Below are positions 50,201-61,352 of a stretch of 64,000 nucleotides of DNA, piece after piece (the first letter of the stretch is position 1; every line of letters starts with the position of its first letter). A program made the translations under genes and the position numbers. The stretch is from Zonotrichia leucophrys gambelii (taxonomy: Eukaryota; Chordata; Aves; Passeriformes; Passerellidae). The notes beneath the pieces were generated by a model, which saw only the letters and a program-made list of their open reading frames with translations, did not search any database and had not been told where the DNA came from. The stretch is taken from assembly GCF_028769735.1 (NCBI RefSeq), contig NC_088179.1, forward strand, positions 1,116,001 to 1,180,000. The letters run 5' to 3'.

Positions 50201-52433
50201 ATCGACCCTGCCTGGGACATAAAATCCATTTCTGTGTCTGTGCATCCCCCCAGGTACAGAGGGAGTGCTGGCAGCCACAGGAAGGTGAGAGGCAGTGGCA
50301 CAGCAGAAGTCACAGCTCTGCAATGATGTCAAGGCATCAGGAGCATGGACACACAGACATAACCCAGCAGTAGGTATTGCCAGTCTGATGAGAGAATGAA
50401 AACCAAGCCAGCCAATATCAAGGCTGCTAAAAGATTGCTTTCAGATCAGAGTCCTTGTTCTGTTTCGGGGGCCAGTCTGTTCTGAAGTTGATCAGAGAAA
50501 GCCTCTAGGGAGATTCAATAAGACAGGGAATGAGACAATATTCTTTTATTAGGTGATATATTCTGGTTATGACAATGCTACTATTTCAAAGACTCATAAC
50601 ATTTAGATTTCTAATCCAGAAAGTTTAAGAAGTGAGGCAGAGGCAGAGTGCTTATGGAGAGGTTTGTCTATAGGAAAAGCACTTTGACAACCATTCCAGG
50701 AATACAGAGTGCACACACAACAGAGAAAATCCCACAAACTACTGTGTCTCTGATGAGATCCCACAGCTGATCAGTGTGGGGTGAGAAAGTCTAGAGCTTT
50801 CTTCCTGAGTGGGTGACATCACAAGGTTAGTTATTCAAGATGGGGTTAGTTCTTCAGTCAAGAAATACTTCAAAACTGAGAAAAAAACCTGAAGTACTTG
50901 TACTTTTGGTACAATTATTCCTGATTAACATATAAATGCTGTTCTTGTTAACCAGCATATTTTCAACCAAGGTGTCAACACTTACATACATTAGTATGCT
51001 TTCACTTCTAGCCCTAGTAATTAGATAATGTACACATAGACAGTAGCTACACAACACAGAATAGATTGTATATTCAGAGACAAATATGGCCTTTTGTCAT
51101 CTGTTGCTACACTTTACAGTGAAAATATAAATGCAGATCCAGGGTTTGAGTCTGTAGGCACAAAATATTGTGAATAGAGGCATAAGAAACAATAGTGCTC
51201 TGTGTTCCTTGAATAGAGGTTGATGACCAACTTGCTTTCCTGCTTCCTGCTTTGTTGATATGGCACCAATCTTCAAAGAAATCACAGTATACATCTCCTA
51301 GACTAACTTCAATATTCATTCACTGTGTCTGCCCTCTTGCATGTGTTCTTCCTGCAGCATTAAACCATCCAGATGATTTCCTGGCTTTTCTGATTTTTAC
51401 TTCTTCATGATAGATTTAGCTCTTTTGAGTAGGTAGTTTTTTCACAAATACCTTTAAAACTCTGCCCCGCAGTTTGTTTTATAAAGAGAACTCAGCAGTT
51501 TGTTTTGCTAACAGAGAAGCTAAGCAATACATGTTTCCACCCTTCCACAGAACTAGCATGATGTCTAAGAAATTGGGCACACCCAGCTTTTGGCTGGATA
51601 CTCCCTGGCTGGCATTGGCACTTACCCACCACTGCAAAACCCAGGTGTTGCTCAGCCTCTACCAAGAACTCTTTTCCTGTAACTTCCCAAGACACAAACA
51701 GTCCAATATGAGTGAGAAAATGGCAGATAAAAACAAGAAATACACATCTCTTTACTAGCATGGCATGGCAGTTGGCAACAATTAAAGACAAAGAGTTGTA
51801 GTACTAATTCCTTCCAGCAACTTACTCCCAGTTGTTATTGCAAGCCAAGACCTGGTATTTGACTCATCCTACAGATGGCAAATCGCAACACCTCCATGGG
51901 TAGGAGTCAAAAGCTCCCAAAACCACACTAACTTGGGCATCTTTGAATTCTGAATGGGTCAGGCATCAGAACAGTCCCAGGCAACCCTCACTAGGTCATG
52001 CCACAGACCTTGATTTATTGACAGTAACGCACCCTCAGGAGTGCAGATATCTGAGGCAGAAGGCAGGCAGTGCCAGCTGCAGCACCAGGGGCTGCTGCAG
52101 GCTGGCTCTGCAGAGTGCAGAGAGAAGGGAGGGGAAGCTCACAGACTGCCAGCCTCACCTGCTCCTGTAGCCATCAGTTCCTCAGCTCTGCTTTCAAGAC
52201 CGAGTCAATGAATTTGTGAAATAAAAATAAAGCTCTATGAATGGATTAGGCTGAGTAGTTGCAGTTACAGCTGCAGAACTGATTCTGCACCACACCATGT
52301 GTTGGGATCTCTGGCTCAGGCTCCAAAACATCATGCTTTTTATTTTTGAGCAGTTCCAAGTCACCGTCATATATTTAATATGTGCTCCAAGGATTAACCA
52401 TGTGTGTGATGATGCTGCAGCAGATATGTATTA

Positions 52434-52473
52434 CATTAATACCTAAGAATTCACATTAATACCTAAGAATTCA
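52434..52473. repeat. Tandem duplication, 20 bp x 2
   Basis: CATTAATACCTAAGAATTCA occurs twice in direct succession without mismatch. Confidence 0.92.
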
Positions 52474-52885
52474 CCCTTAGCCACTGAGCAGCACCACACA
52501 CTTGCAATGTATTTCTTAGTGGGAAAAATGACTGCTCTTGGAGGTGCATCTCTGCTGCTGATTTTCTGCCTGCTGTGCCCTAAAGCATTTGTGCATCCAC
52601 TGGAGTGCTGTGGTTGGAGATTACCAAAGTCCATGTGTACTCAGAGTATTAACAAGCCTCACACGTGTAGAATGGAAACAGATTAATCATAACCATGCAA
52701 TGCTGCTAATGTTCAATCCCACCAGGAATTTCACTCTTCCCCCATTTCCTCTCTGGCACAGGTTTATTATTTTCAGTTTGGTAAAGTATTTGCATGCTTG
52801 GGTGAACAGAAACAGTTTGGGTGACCATAAAAGCTCATTATGTTAATTGACACTAATATATTTTCAGACTCATTCATCTGAGGTA

Positions 52886-52911
52886 TTTTGGATAGGAATT
52901 TTGGATAGGAA
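52886..52911. repeat. Tandem duplication, 13 bp x 2
   Basis: TTTTGGATAGGAA occurs twice in a row without mismatch. Confidence 0.9.
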
Positions 52912-54685
52912 TTTTTTACATATGCCATGGGTCAAGTACCATACTAAGAAGCCAAATACCCAGGCTTGTCACACTGACTTTAAGAGCAGGACAAAATCTT
53001 GCCCAAGGCATCTGCAATTGTCAGAGGTCCATGTTCACTAATATACATGTTTCACTCAATATACAGTTACAAACCTGGCTGTTCAAATTTTAATGTCTTC
53101 CCCAACTCCAGAAAGCTTCTAAAGCTTTTCTCACTACCTTGAATGGAGACAATTACTACACCAGAGGGCCAGAAACATTCTTTCTTTCTTCTGGGTTCTG
53201 TGGAACCCCAACTATTTGCTCACTCTTCAATGGCAAGACAGAGTAAGATACAATTTATGTCAACTGCTATGCTGTGTTCTCAACACCCTGAACAACCTGT
53301 CCAGAAGAGCCCAATGACAGGATGTCCCAATAAATAGTGAGGGACAATGCAAAAGGGATATCATAACCATTTCTGTTCTTTGAGATAAGCAGTTCTACAA
53401 TAATGGTGGATTTCAGCATAGCAGAGGAGAAAAATCAGCCCAGTAATTTGCTAAGTTTACCAACTAATTTTTCTCACTGAGACTCATGCATGACAGAATT
53501 TAATTTACAGTGTCTTAACTTTTCCAAGAATAGAGTCCTTGAGCTTGAAGTACTCAGGAGTAACACAGGGAAAGGTTTTCAACTATAAAATCTAAAAAAC
53601 CAATTTCATTTTTCAACCCACAAAACTCTTCATGTCTGGTTTCCCAAAGCAGCTACAAAAATTGCATTGTCATTATGAAACCTTTTCATAAGAACCTTCC
53701 ATAACAAGGAATGAAAATCTGTGAGAAGTTGACAGTGAGGAAAAACTAAAATAATTACCTCATCTCCAGAGAGGAAAACCAGATCTGGACAACCTCAGCA
53801 ATTGAGAAAGTCAGAGATGCAGAGCATTTTACACTTAAATGAACTCACGTTTGCCAGGCTATTTTGTCTGCACATTCCAGAGAACTCAAACACCAATGTC
53901 AGTAAAAAAATGGAGGATGAGGCTCTCTGGCTAGACCCTTGGTTTTTTTCTCACAAAAACAAGCTGAAAATCTGGAAAATCTATGTTCTAAAATGAGCCA
54001 ATTGTAGAGGATTCATCATTTTTTACCTTTGGAAACACTGGTATAGAATATTTTAGATCCCTTTGAGAGTTCAAGGCATAAGTTTAAAAAAAATTCAGCC
54101 ATGAGGAATAGTTTAAAATGTTTTTACAATAATAGGCCAAATTTTTCCCAGTGTGTGTCTATCAGACAATGAGAATATTTTGGTTTGCCTTTGCCTATGC
54201 ACCAAGGCAGTTCTAAGCATTTGCAAGCTCAAGCTTGTCCATGTTCATCTGTCAGCACTAAACCTGCTTTCTTTGATCATCACTTCTCCTGTCCACTGCA
54301 CCGAGTCTGTCTTGCAGAAGTAACCTGCAAAAATCTCTTTCCAAGCAGCAGTAAAAGCACAGCAGATCGGGATAAGGGAGAATCTGTCCCTAAAAGTGCA
54401 GTTTAGGCAAGAAATGTAAATGTTTCAAACTGGGAAGATGTCACTGCATCCCAAGCTTTACATTGTTTGTGTGTGCCTGGCATTAGTAATTGGGCTGAGA
54501 CCAGCTTGGTTGTCTGTGATTTAGCTTTAAGTCAAGGCAAGGCACAAAGCTTTCTTCTGAGTCATTAAGGGTTAGCTACCAGCTTCATAGCCTGCCACAT
54601 GCTCCCTTTGGCTCCCCACAAAACCAGTTCTTTCCTACAGAGCGTGATACAGATTGAAAATGGTTCCAAACAAACAGCCATGTGC

Positions 54686-54749
54686 TTGTGGATTTTATCA
54701 AAATAGAAAAATTGGTTTTGTGGATTTTATCAAATTAGAAAAACTGCTT
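54686..54749. repeat. Tandem duplication, 32 bp x 2
   Basis: Units at 54686-54717 and 54718-54749 both begin TTGTGGATTTTATCAAA and contain TAGAAAAA, with a few differences. Confidence 0.9.
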
Positions 54750-54789
54750 TTGTCAGGCTCTCAGCTATGGGCCAGACCACACTGGACTC

Positions 54790-54847
54790 TCCCCTGACTT
54801 ACAGGGTGTCTCATTTTGTCCCCTGACTTACAGGGTGTCTTCATTCC
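54790..54847. repeat. Tandem duplication, 29 bp x 2
   Basis: Units at 54790-54818 and 54819-54847 share TCCCCTGACTTACAGGGTGT exactly and diverge in their last bases. The duplication lies only 40 bases after the 32-bp one. Confidence 0.9.
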
Positions 54848-56764
54848 TTGAGTCCTCTCAGCCATTGCTGTTTAACCATGGTCTCCAAATCACACACACT
54901 AAAGCTCAGGTGAGTCACAACATCAAGAAAAACAAGATTAAGCCTGTTTATCCCATCTGATCCATGCACAGAAAACCAGTTGCACAGCCCCAGGACAGTG
55001 AAAGCTGCAGAGTGCCATGGAAAGCAGCCAACTTCCTTTTTGCTGTGCTCTCCATCTGCCATCTTGCCTTCACTGCAAATTGGTGCTAAAAGTATTTTAT
55101 TTCTTTCTTTCTCATCTGAGCTATGTGTTGGTTTCTAGGAAAATCTACCACAACAATCTTTTCTACAAATAGAAGTTCACTTTAATTCACATTTCCTAGG
55201 ACAGCGTTGACAGACCAGGAAAGCAGTATGTTGCTTCAAGTCTTGACAACACTATTGAAATAATAATTCTTGAAAATCTTCTCCCAACTATTGTACTGTG
55301 TACTAGAAAATAAAAGACTGCCATACATTTGATCTAAGTTATTCAGGATTAAATGAATTCTAGATGTTTCCAGTTCAATCTGGGAAAATTAATTTCTGAT
55401 TTTTTAATTGGCTATGGTCCTACATCCACACAGAGAACTATCTGTGTCTTCTGTTTCTTTAAATTAAATAACCTCCAATCATGTAATGCTGGGACCCTTT
55501 CTCAGGTAAATAAGTTTAGCTTTGGACAACTCTTTACTTCCATAAATGTGCTCTTTTTTTTTTTTTTAATCTTCAAGAAACAGTATTTAACTGCTATCTC
55601 CAAGTAGGCAACTTCTGATTAAGGCGATATTAATGCTGTCTGTATTACACATTTTTGTACCCTGATCATTTTCATGTCAGCAGCTGCAGCATAGCTCTTT
55701 ATATGGATTATGATTCTCCTACCAGTAGTTCAAACCACACACAAGACCAGTTTGGTTCCATGTAGACTCCATGCAATTTTTATTTTAAGTTATAGTATTT
55801 GTGTTTCTGCTTCCAAGGATCCCAGGTTTTGTAGGTAACATCTGCTTGAACAACAGCTAGGAAAATGAGGATTGAAAAACAATCTGAATTTCTCCACAGT
55901 TTTTTCCTCTATCACATAAGCCTAGGTGACTCATCTCTGAGTTATTGCTGAATCCCTTTCCTTCCATTTCCTACAAATCAATGGAAGGGATATGAGGATA
56001 TGAGATATGATTTCAAGAGACATGAGTTTTCCTATAAATTCCACTGATAATTGGCATTACTCCAGGAAAATTTGCTATCTTAGGGAGCCCTAAGCATAAA
56101 TGAAAGCAATGTTTCCAATGATTCCTACCTTGGGTAAACCATAAATGCCCATGGTGGGTTTGAATCAATAACTAATTTCATTTTGTGGAGAGAGGACCTG
56201 CAGAGACTGTAAGCCTAATCCAAAATTTTGAAACAGGACCCCTAGAGACAGGCTCTTAAATATCTATAAAGTGGCTGGTGATCTCAGCTGTCATTCCACA
56301 GATTTCTTTTAGGACTCCTATTTTCAAACAGGGGTCAGGACTCATAAACTGTTTATATTTAAAATATGATGTGCAGCTTTCACTAGAAGCAGTGTTCTTC
56401 TCCACTCTTGACATGCCAGAAATGTGAATATGCCTTTTGAGCTCAAAGGATCCTCAATGCTGTTTGCAAGGTCTGACCTTGCTTGTAAATCAGCACCTTC
56501 TGGACCAGGTAAAGGAAGTGAGCTGAACTTTGATAGGTTTTAAAGGAAGCTGCTCAGTTACTGAAACACCAAGGCCCTCACCTCCCCAAACACTTGCTGC
56601 ACCTTTCCAACAGGAAAGGATCATCAGCTCTCATGTTAAAAGCAAACAGAAATTACTTCATTATGTGAAAAACCCCACATTTTAAGACTGTTTATGTGTA
56701 GGTAACTCACTTCTGTAACTGGTTTCACATCCACACTAGCTTGTTTTACTACTTATTTTCCCAG

Positions 56765-56863
56765 GGAACAGCAGAAACATTTAAAATCCAGGATGTTTGA
56801 AGAGTGGTATTCTCTCAGACAGGAACTCTATGAAACCAGTTTTACCATTCTGCCTTTTCAAAG
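56765..56863 (+). other. Exon-like 99-bp segment
   Basis: A strong acceptor (TTTTACTACTTATTTTCCCAG) is followed by a 32-codon open frame and an AAAG|GTATGT donor, phase 2 on both sides. The translation (EQQKHLKSRMFEEWYSLRQE, then LYETSFTILPFQ) looks like a charged helical or coiled-coil stretch. The family is not recognised. Its phase does not join directly to the segment at 61022. Confidence 0.22.
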
Positions 56864-59800
56864 GTATGTTCAGGGTGTTGTCTGATGTTCTGGTTCTTGT
56901 GAGGAGAACATAGGAAAGGGGATACATTTATGCATCTGCACTGCAAAATTCCTGAATTTAGGAGAATATACACAGGTACTAAACTGACAGAGAAAATTGC
57001 TCAAATGAAGGGACTGCACATGAATAACTTTGAATGGGTGCTTGCTAGGAAGGGCCATGAGCAGGCCAGCAGACCACTGGCAGCACTGGCTGACAAGCTT
57101 TCCTCTTAGTCTTACCCAGAATTCAGTGAATAGGCTTATTTTTTCATTTTTTGTTGTGTTCCAAATTGGACTTCTCAACTGAAGTCTCCCCCCAAGACCC
57201 CCTGAGAGAGCTGCACACAGGTGCAGGTACAGCCCCTTGACTCCTCCTCTCCAGACACAGAATTTGTCTTTTAAGCTGAGCCAGTTTTAGCTACAAAGAG
57301 TGTGAACTGTTCCATGGGCAGGAAGGGAACATGGCAGAAAGGAGCTTCCCTGGCCAGGTGCTTTTATGGTCCCTCTTGCATCACCACATTCATTTTCTGT
57401 GCTGTAAATTTCATTTATTTCAAATTAGAAGAACAATACATGAGATGTTCTTGTAAGTATCCTTTATATCTCGGAAACTTTGCTCTAGTTTATACACCAC
57501 ACTTTTGGCAGCAGAGACAAAAGCCAAATTAGAGAAAGCAGGAAAGATGCACATATGGAAACTGAGGCACTTTATGGCTTTGGGAAGAACTGAGGTGAAG
57601 TAAATAAGAAACAGAGAAGCAGCAAAATGGAAGAACAGCATCAAGCTTTGAAATAGAACAATTATGTGAAAAGAGAGCAGAGACAAGCTGTATTATAGAT
57701 GTTGCACCTCCCTTCAACTTTTCCCCAAGAATAATTGTGCCTCCCTGAATTGCTGTAATGGAACAGCAAACACAAAGAATAGAAGGCACTTACATCCTAT
57801 GGCAGTGCAGGCACAAATTACACAGAAAGGTGTGAGTGCTCTGGGAGCATTATGAGCCTTCATAAAACAGGGCTACATAATGCCACCAAAATTAATGAAA
57901 TGAACTGGTAAAACCAGCATCAAACAGGGCTCCAGGTACAGGGCTTGAGACACTGTCTTATCCAATTCAATTTAATATGAAAAAAAGGATTCAGTACTGG
58001 AATCTCATTGTTTGACAGATGCAAACAACAGCTAATTCCCCACAGCTCATAGTCATGCAAAAAATATCTCCACTGCTGCTTTGAAGTTTTGAGCTGTAGT
58101 TTTTGTACCTATGTGGGAGACAATCCTAGGAAGGGCTGAACAACTTTAAGTTGCATTGTCTTCAGATGAATCAATAAATTACCTATTGTTACACTTGTAC
58201 ATGAAATTTATTGTACCATCATATAATTAAAAGCTTATCATAATTCAATATCATAACATGTACGAGGAGTGAATAAACTTACATTTGTGTGTTTGGTATT
58301 GTCAGAGCTTGATAGAAAAATTATGCTATAAAATTAGTTTTTCACTGAAGGATGTTCCAAAATTTCTTTAAAGACAACTGGCAACTTTTAAAACTGGTAT
58401 GGATCATGTTGAAATATATTTTTTTCTGAACATTTTCTTGTGATGCTCAAATATCCCCATGTAAAGGAGCCAGAATTTGCTTTAAACTGTCAGAACACAA
58501 ATGATTACAGTCCCTGCAAAGAGCTCTTCTGACTGTACCATGAATGAAAGCACAATCCCAACTCAAACAGAAGTGGTTCTGACCTCAGTGTGGCACTGTG
58601 CCTTCTCAGAAGTTCTCTCCTCTGTTTCTCCAGCAGTCCCTCTGACAGCACTTCCTTGGCACTCCTGTGCAGAGATACAAGAAGAAAATTTTAAAAGTCA
58701 GTTTGACCTTTAGAAAACAAGGAGTCACCCATACAATTGCTTTCAGTCCACCTGCCCATGGGGAGAAAAAAAGCTGTCTTGATTTAACTGAAAACTCTTC
58801 CTGGAAAATAGGGCTAAAGGAACATCACTCTGGTTGCAAAATGAGGCTCTCAGGCACTAAGAATCACCAGAATGAAGGTGACCTGTGTGCCACCTCTGTA
58901 TTTGAGCAGAGTCCTTAACTATGTAACATAAATGGGTTTTCACAAGTGCCATGGTTCACTTAACACAAGGATGGGCAGAATTCATTTAAGACTTGAGTTT
59001 ATTATTGTCTTTGGGTTACAAAGAGGGAACAAGCGACTGTGTTAGGCACCAAAGAGCCCTGTGTCCATGGAGAATGAGGGCAGGCTGGTGGGGAGTTGCA
59101 CAGCCTGTGCTCCCCAGCCAGCAGGCAGCCACTGCAGAACCTATGGCCTCATTTGGGTACCACCATGGGCTTCTAGGAGGAAAGAATCTTCTGCTGTTTC
59201 TCAGCCTGGTAAACTGGCAGGAACAAGTTTCTCACTTCTTCTGCATGCCTCTGAGGTTAACTGATCCTTCTTTTAGGTTCCTATCCCCCTACTCTTTCCA
59301 GATCCATCTGTCTCCGACCTGTTTTCATCTGGGGATGATGCTCCTGCCAAGTCTCCTGTGTTTGTCCTGACCATCAGACACCAGCCACACACACTGTCAT
59401 AACTAAGAGGTTTTTGTTACCTTTGTGATAGATGAATACAGTGATGTAGCTTCTCATTTACAGCATGAGACATGAAAATCTTGAAATAATATTTCAATTC
59501 ATCATCTAGCTGCAGCTTCTCTGAAGTCCAATTCTCTTCCACAGTAAGAATTGCTATTAGTGCAGTAGAGATCTTATGGACTTTAGCTGAATTCAGCTTC
59601 AACATGAGATGGAGGAGCAAATCTCTCTCCCCAGAGAAAGTAACAGTATAAATAAAAGGGACACCAAATGAGAGAAAGTGCAAAAGAGAAAGTATGAAAA
59701 GAAAAAACACAGTAAGACTGAGATTAGTCCTTAGGGGGTGGTCAGAGCTGCTACTTGTCTCTGTTTGAAAAACACTGAATCTTTTGTTTCAGTCTTCAGT

Positions 59801-61021
59801 GATTATCTGTAAGATGTAACAGTTAAAGCACACATCATGGCCACAGGGAGTGTGGGATATGGTAGTGCAGATGGATACCAAGTCGTGTAGCTAAGTAGCT
59901 TCTTTCATCACAAGGAAAGGCAAAATAAATACTTAGCACAAGTAGTTTTGCTCCATTCCCTATATTCTTCATGTATGACTGCTCTAGGCAGCAGCTGTCA
60001 TTTATTTTTCCTTGTGATCCTACAACAGTTTTTCACCATAGGCTCTTTATATCTAGAAGTGGCTCCAAAGTGGGTCCACATAATTCATAGAGAGAGGAGA
60101 TACTGTGCGGAGTAAAAAGTTGCTGACTCCTCCACTCTTCTCACCTTAGACTGTACAAAGCGCACCAGATCTGCAATTAATGGAGCTCAGGGATAAACTG
60201 ATTGCAAACACATCATTCAGAGGCATTATTGGATTTTTAAAGCTTAGTGCTTTGCTAATTCAGGAACACAAATAACTAATTGTACTGTTTCTAGTTCAGA
60301 TTACGTCTGAGAATGGATCTTGGGGCAATTGGGAAAGAACACTGCCTTTGCTTTTATTGTGGGAAGCATTCCCTAAGCATAATGCCATTGGAAAAGGCTG
60401 AAGGGGATTGCATCTGGTTAGGGAGGAAGTTACAGGCATAATAATTAGCATCGAATTAGCTGCTCTCATCCTGAGCCAGGCAAGCCCATCACATTCCTTT
60501 TCCCAGCTGCCCTCTGGTGGAAGGCTCTGCAGAGAGCCCTGAGCAGGAAAATCTTGGTGCTGGCTGTGTATGGTTAACTTAAGCCAGGAAGGACTGAATT
60601 AGGATCAACAAGGCCAGAGCAGATGCCCCCTGCCCAGAGGTAGGAGAGTTTTTGAGGCTGAGATACAGTGGTTGAGCCCCCTTTAGCACAGCAGCTCTCT
60701 TTATGTGGCCACCAGGTTTCTGACAAGTGGATTTCAGCACTTGCTGTATTTATGTTCAGTACTTCTAAAACTGACCAGGATTGTGTTCGCAATACCTTAA
60801 AGTAAGGTTAATCTCCATGTTAATCAAAGGGGGGCTCTCTAGTTGTAATTACTATAATAATTCAATAGATTTTTTTTTTTACTGCCTTCTCTCTGAGTTT
60901 GGCTACATGCTGGCACTATTTCATCTCCAGAGAGACCAATGGAATCTTTATTTGGGCAGCTCCATTCTTGGTGCCCTATGCTGGAGTCACTCACCAGTCC
61001 ATCCCCAACTTCTGCACACAG
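56864..61021. other. Unique non-coding stretch
   Basis: No known repeat or gene recognised. A T-run near 60871-60882 and a good CTCF-like site at 60507-60520 are the only marked features. A plus-strand acceptor-like site near 59306 opens a Ser/Asp/Pro-rich frame up to a stop at about 59400, without further support. Confidence 0.5.
60507..60520 (-). promoter_or_regulatory. CTCF-like motif (full core match)
   Basis: The minus strand reads CCACCAGAGGGCAG, matching every position of the vertebrate CTCF core CCASYAGRKGGCRS. It lies about 500 bp before the exon-like pair at 61 kb. Binding cannot be shown from sequence alone. Confidence 0.4.
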
Positions 61022-61352
61022 GTGATGGCTCTGGGAAGCCCACAGAAGCTCAGTCCATGACAGAGGACATTATGAAAGCCAGGATAGAAACCCTGTCCAG
61101 GGCCATGCCAGGTCTGCAGGCAAAACTCATGGCCATGCAAGGTGAAGGGGTGAGCATTCAGGACAGCAAGGACAGGTAAGGAAGCAGTAGGCTCAAACCT
61201 GGCACACAAACATTTGAGGGGCTGTGCTGTTGTGGCAGGAAGACATTTCCTCCTTTCCCCCATCCCCACAGAAAGAAAGAGCCAAGACCAAGCAAGACAG
61301 AGGAAGAGACTCAGCAGAGAGGGAGCAGCTCAAATGGCACTCAGCCTGGCAG
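61022..61352 (+). CDS. Candidate two-exon coding segment (partial, unassigned)
   Basis: Two neighbouring exon-like pieces can be read as one frame. Piece 1 (61022-61175, 154 bp) follows TTCTGCACACAG and ends at an ACAG|GTAAGG donor. Piece 2 (61272-61352, 81 bp) follows a strong acceptor (CCTTTCCCCCATCCCCACAG) and ends at GGCAG|GTCAGT. The 96-bp gap is a plausible short intron and the phase (2) is kept across it. The joined frame is open for about 78 codons: first helical and amphipathic (KARIETLSRAMPGLQAKLMA), then a charged, disordered-looking tail (KKEPRPSKTEEETQQRGSSS). A third piece could start at 62286 after TTTGCATTTGCAG, in the right phase, and run to a TGA at 62412. I do not recognise the protein, and the upstream exon (phase 1) was not found. 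Pseudo-exons or an lncRNA remain real alternatives. Confidence 0.28.

Larger units (their letters stand above)
45651..56764. other. Mostly unique non-coding stretch
   Basis: Contains several short duplications (45.7, 52.4, 52.9, 54.7 and 54.8 kb), a G-rich patch near 47.1-47.3 kb and a T14 run at 55554-55567. Plus-strand acceptor-like sites at 48849 and 54317 open short frames but lack donors. No recognisable gene or LTR. Confidence 0.5.
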
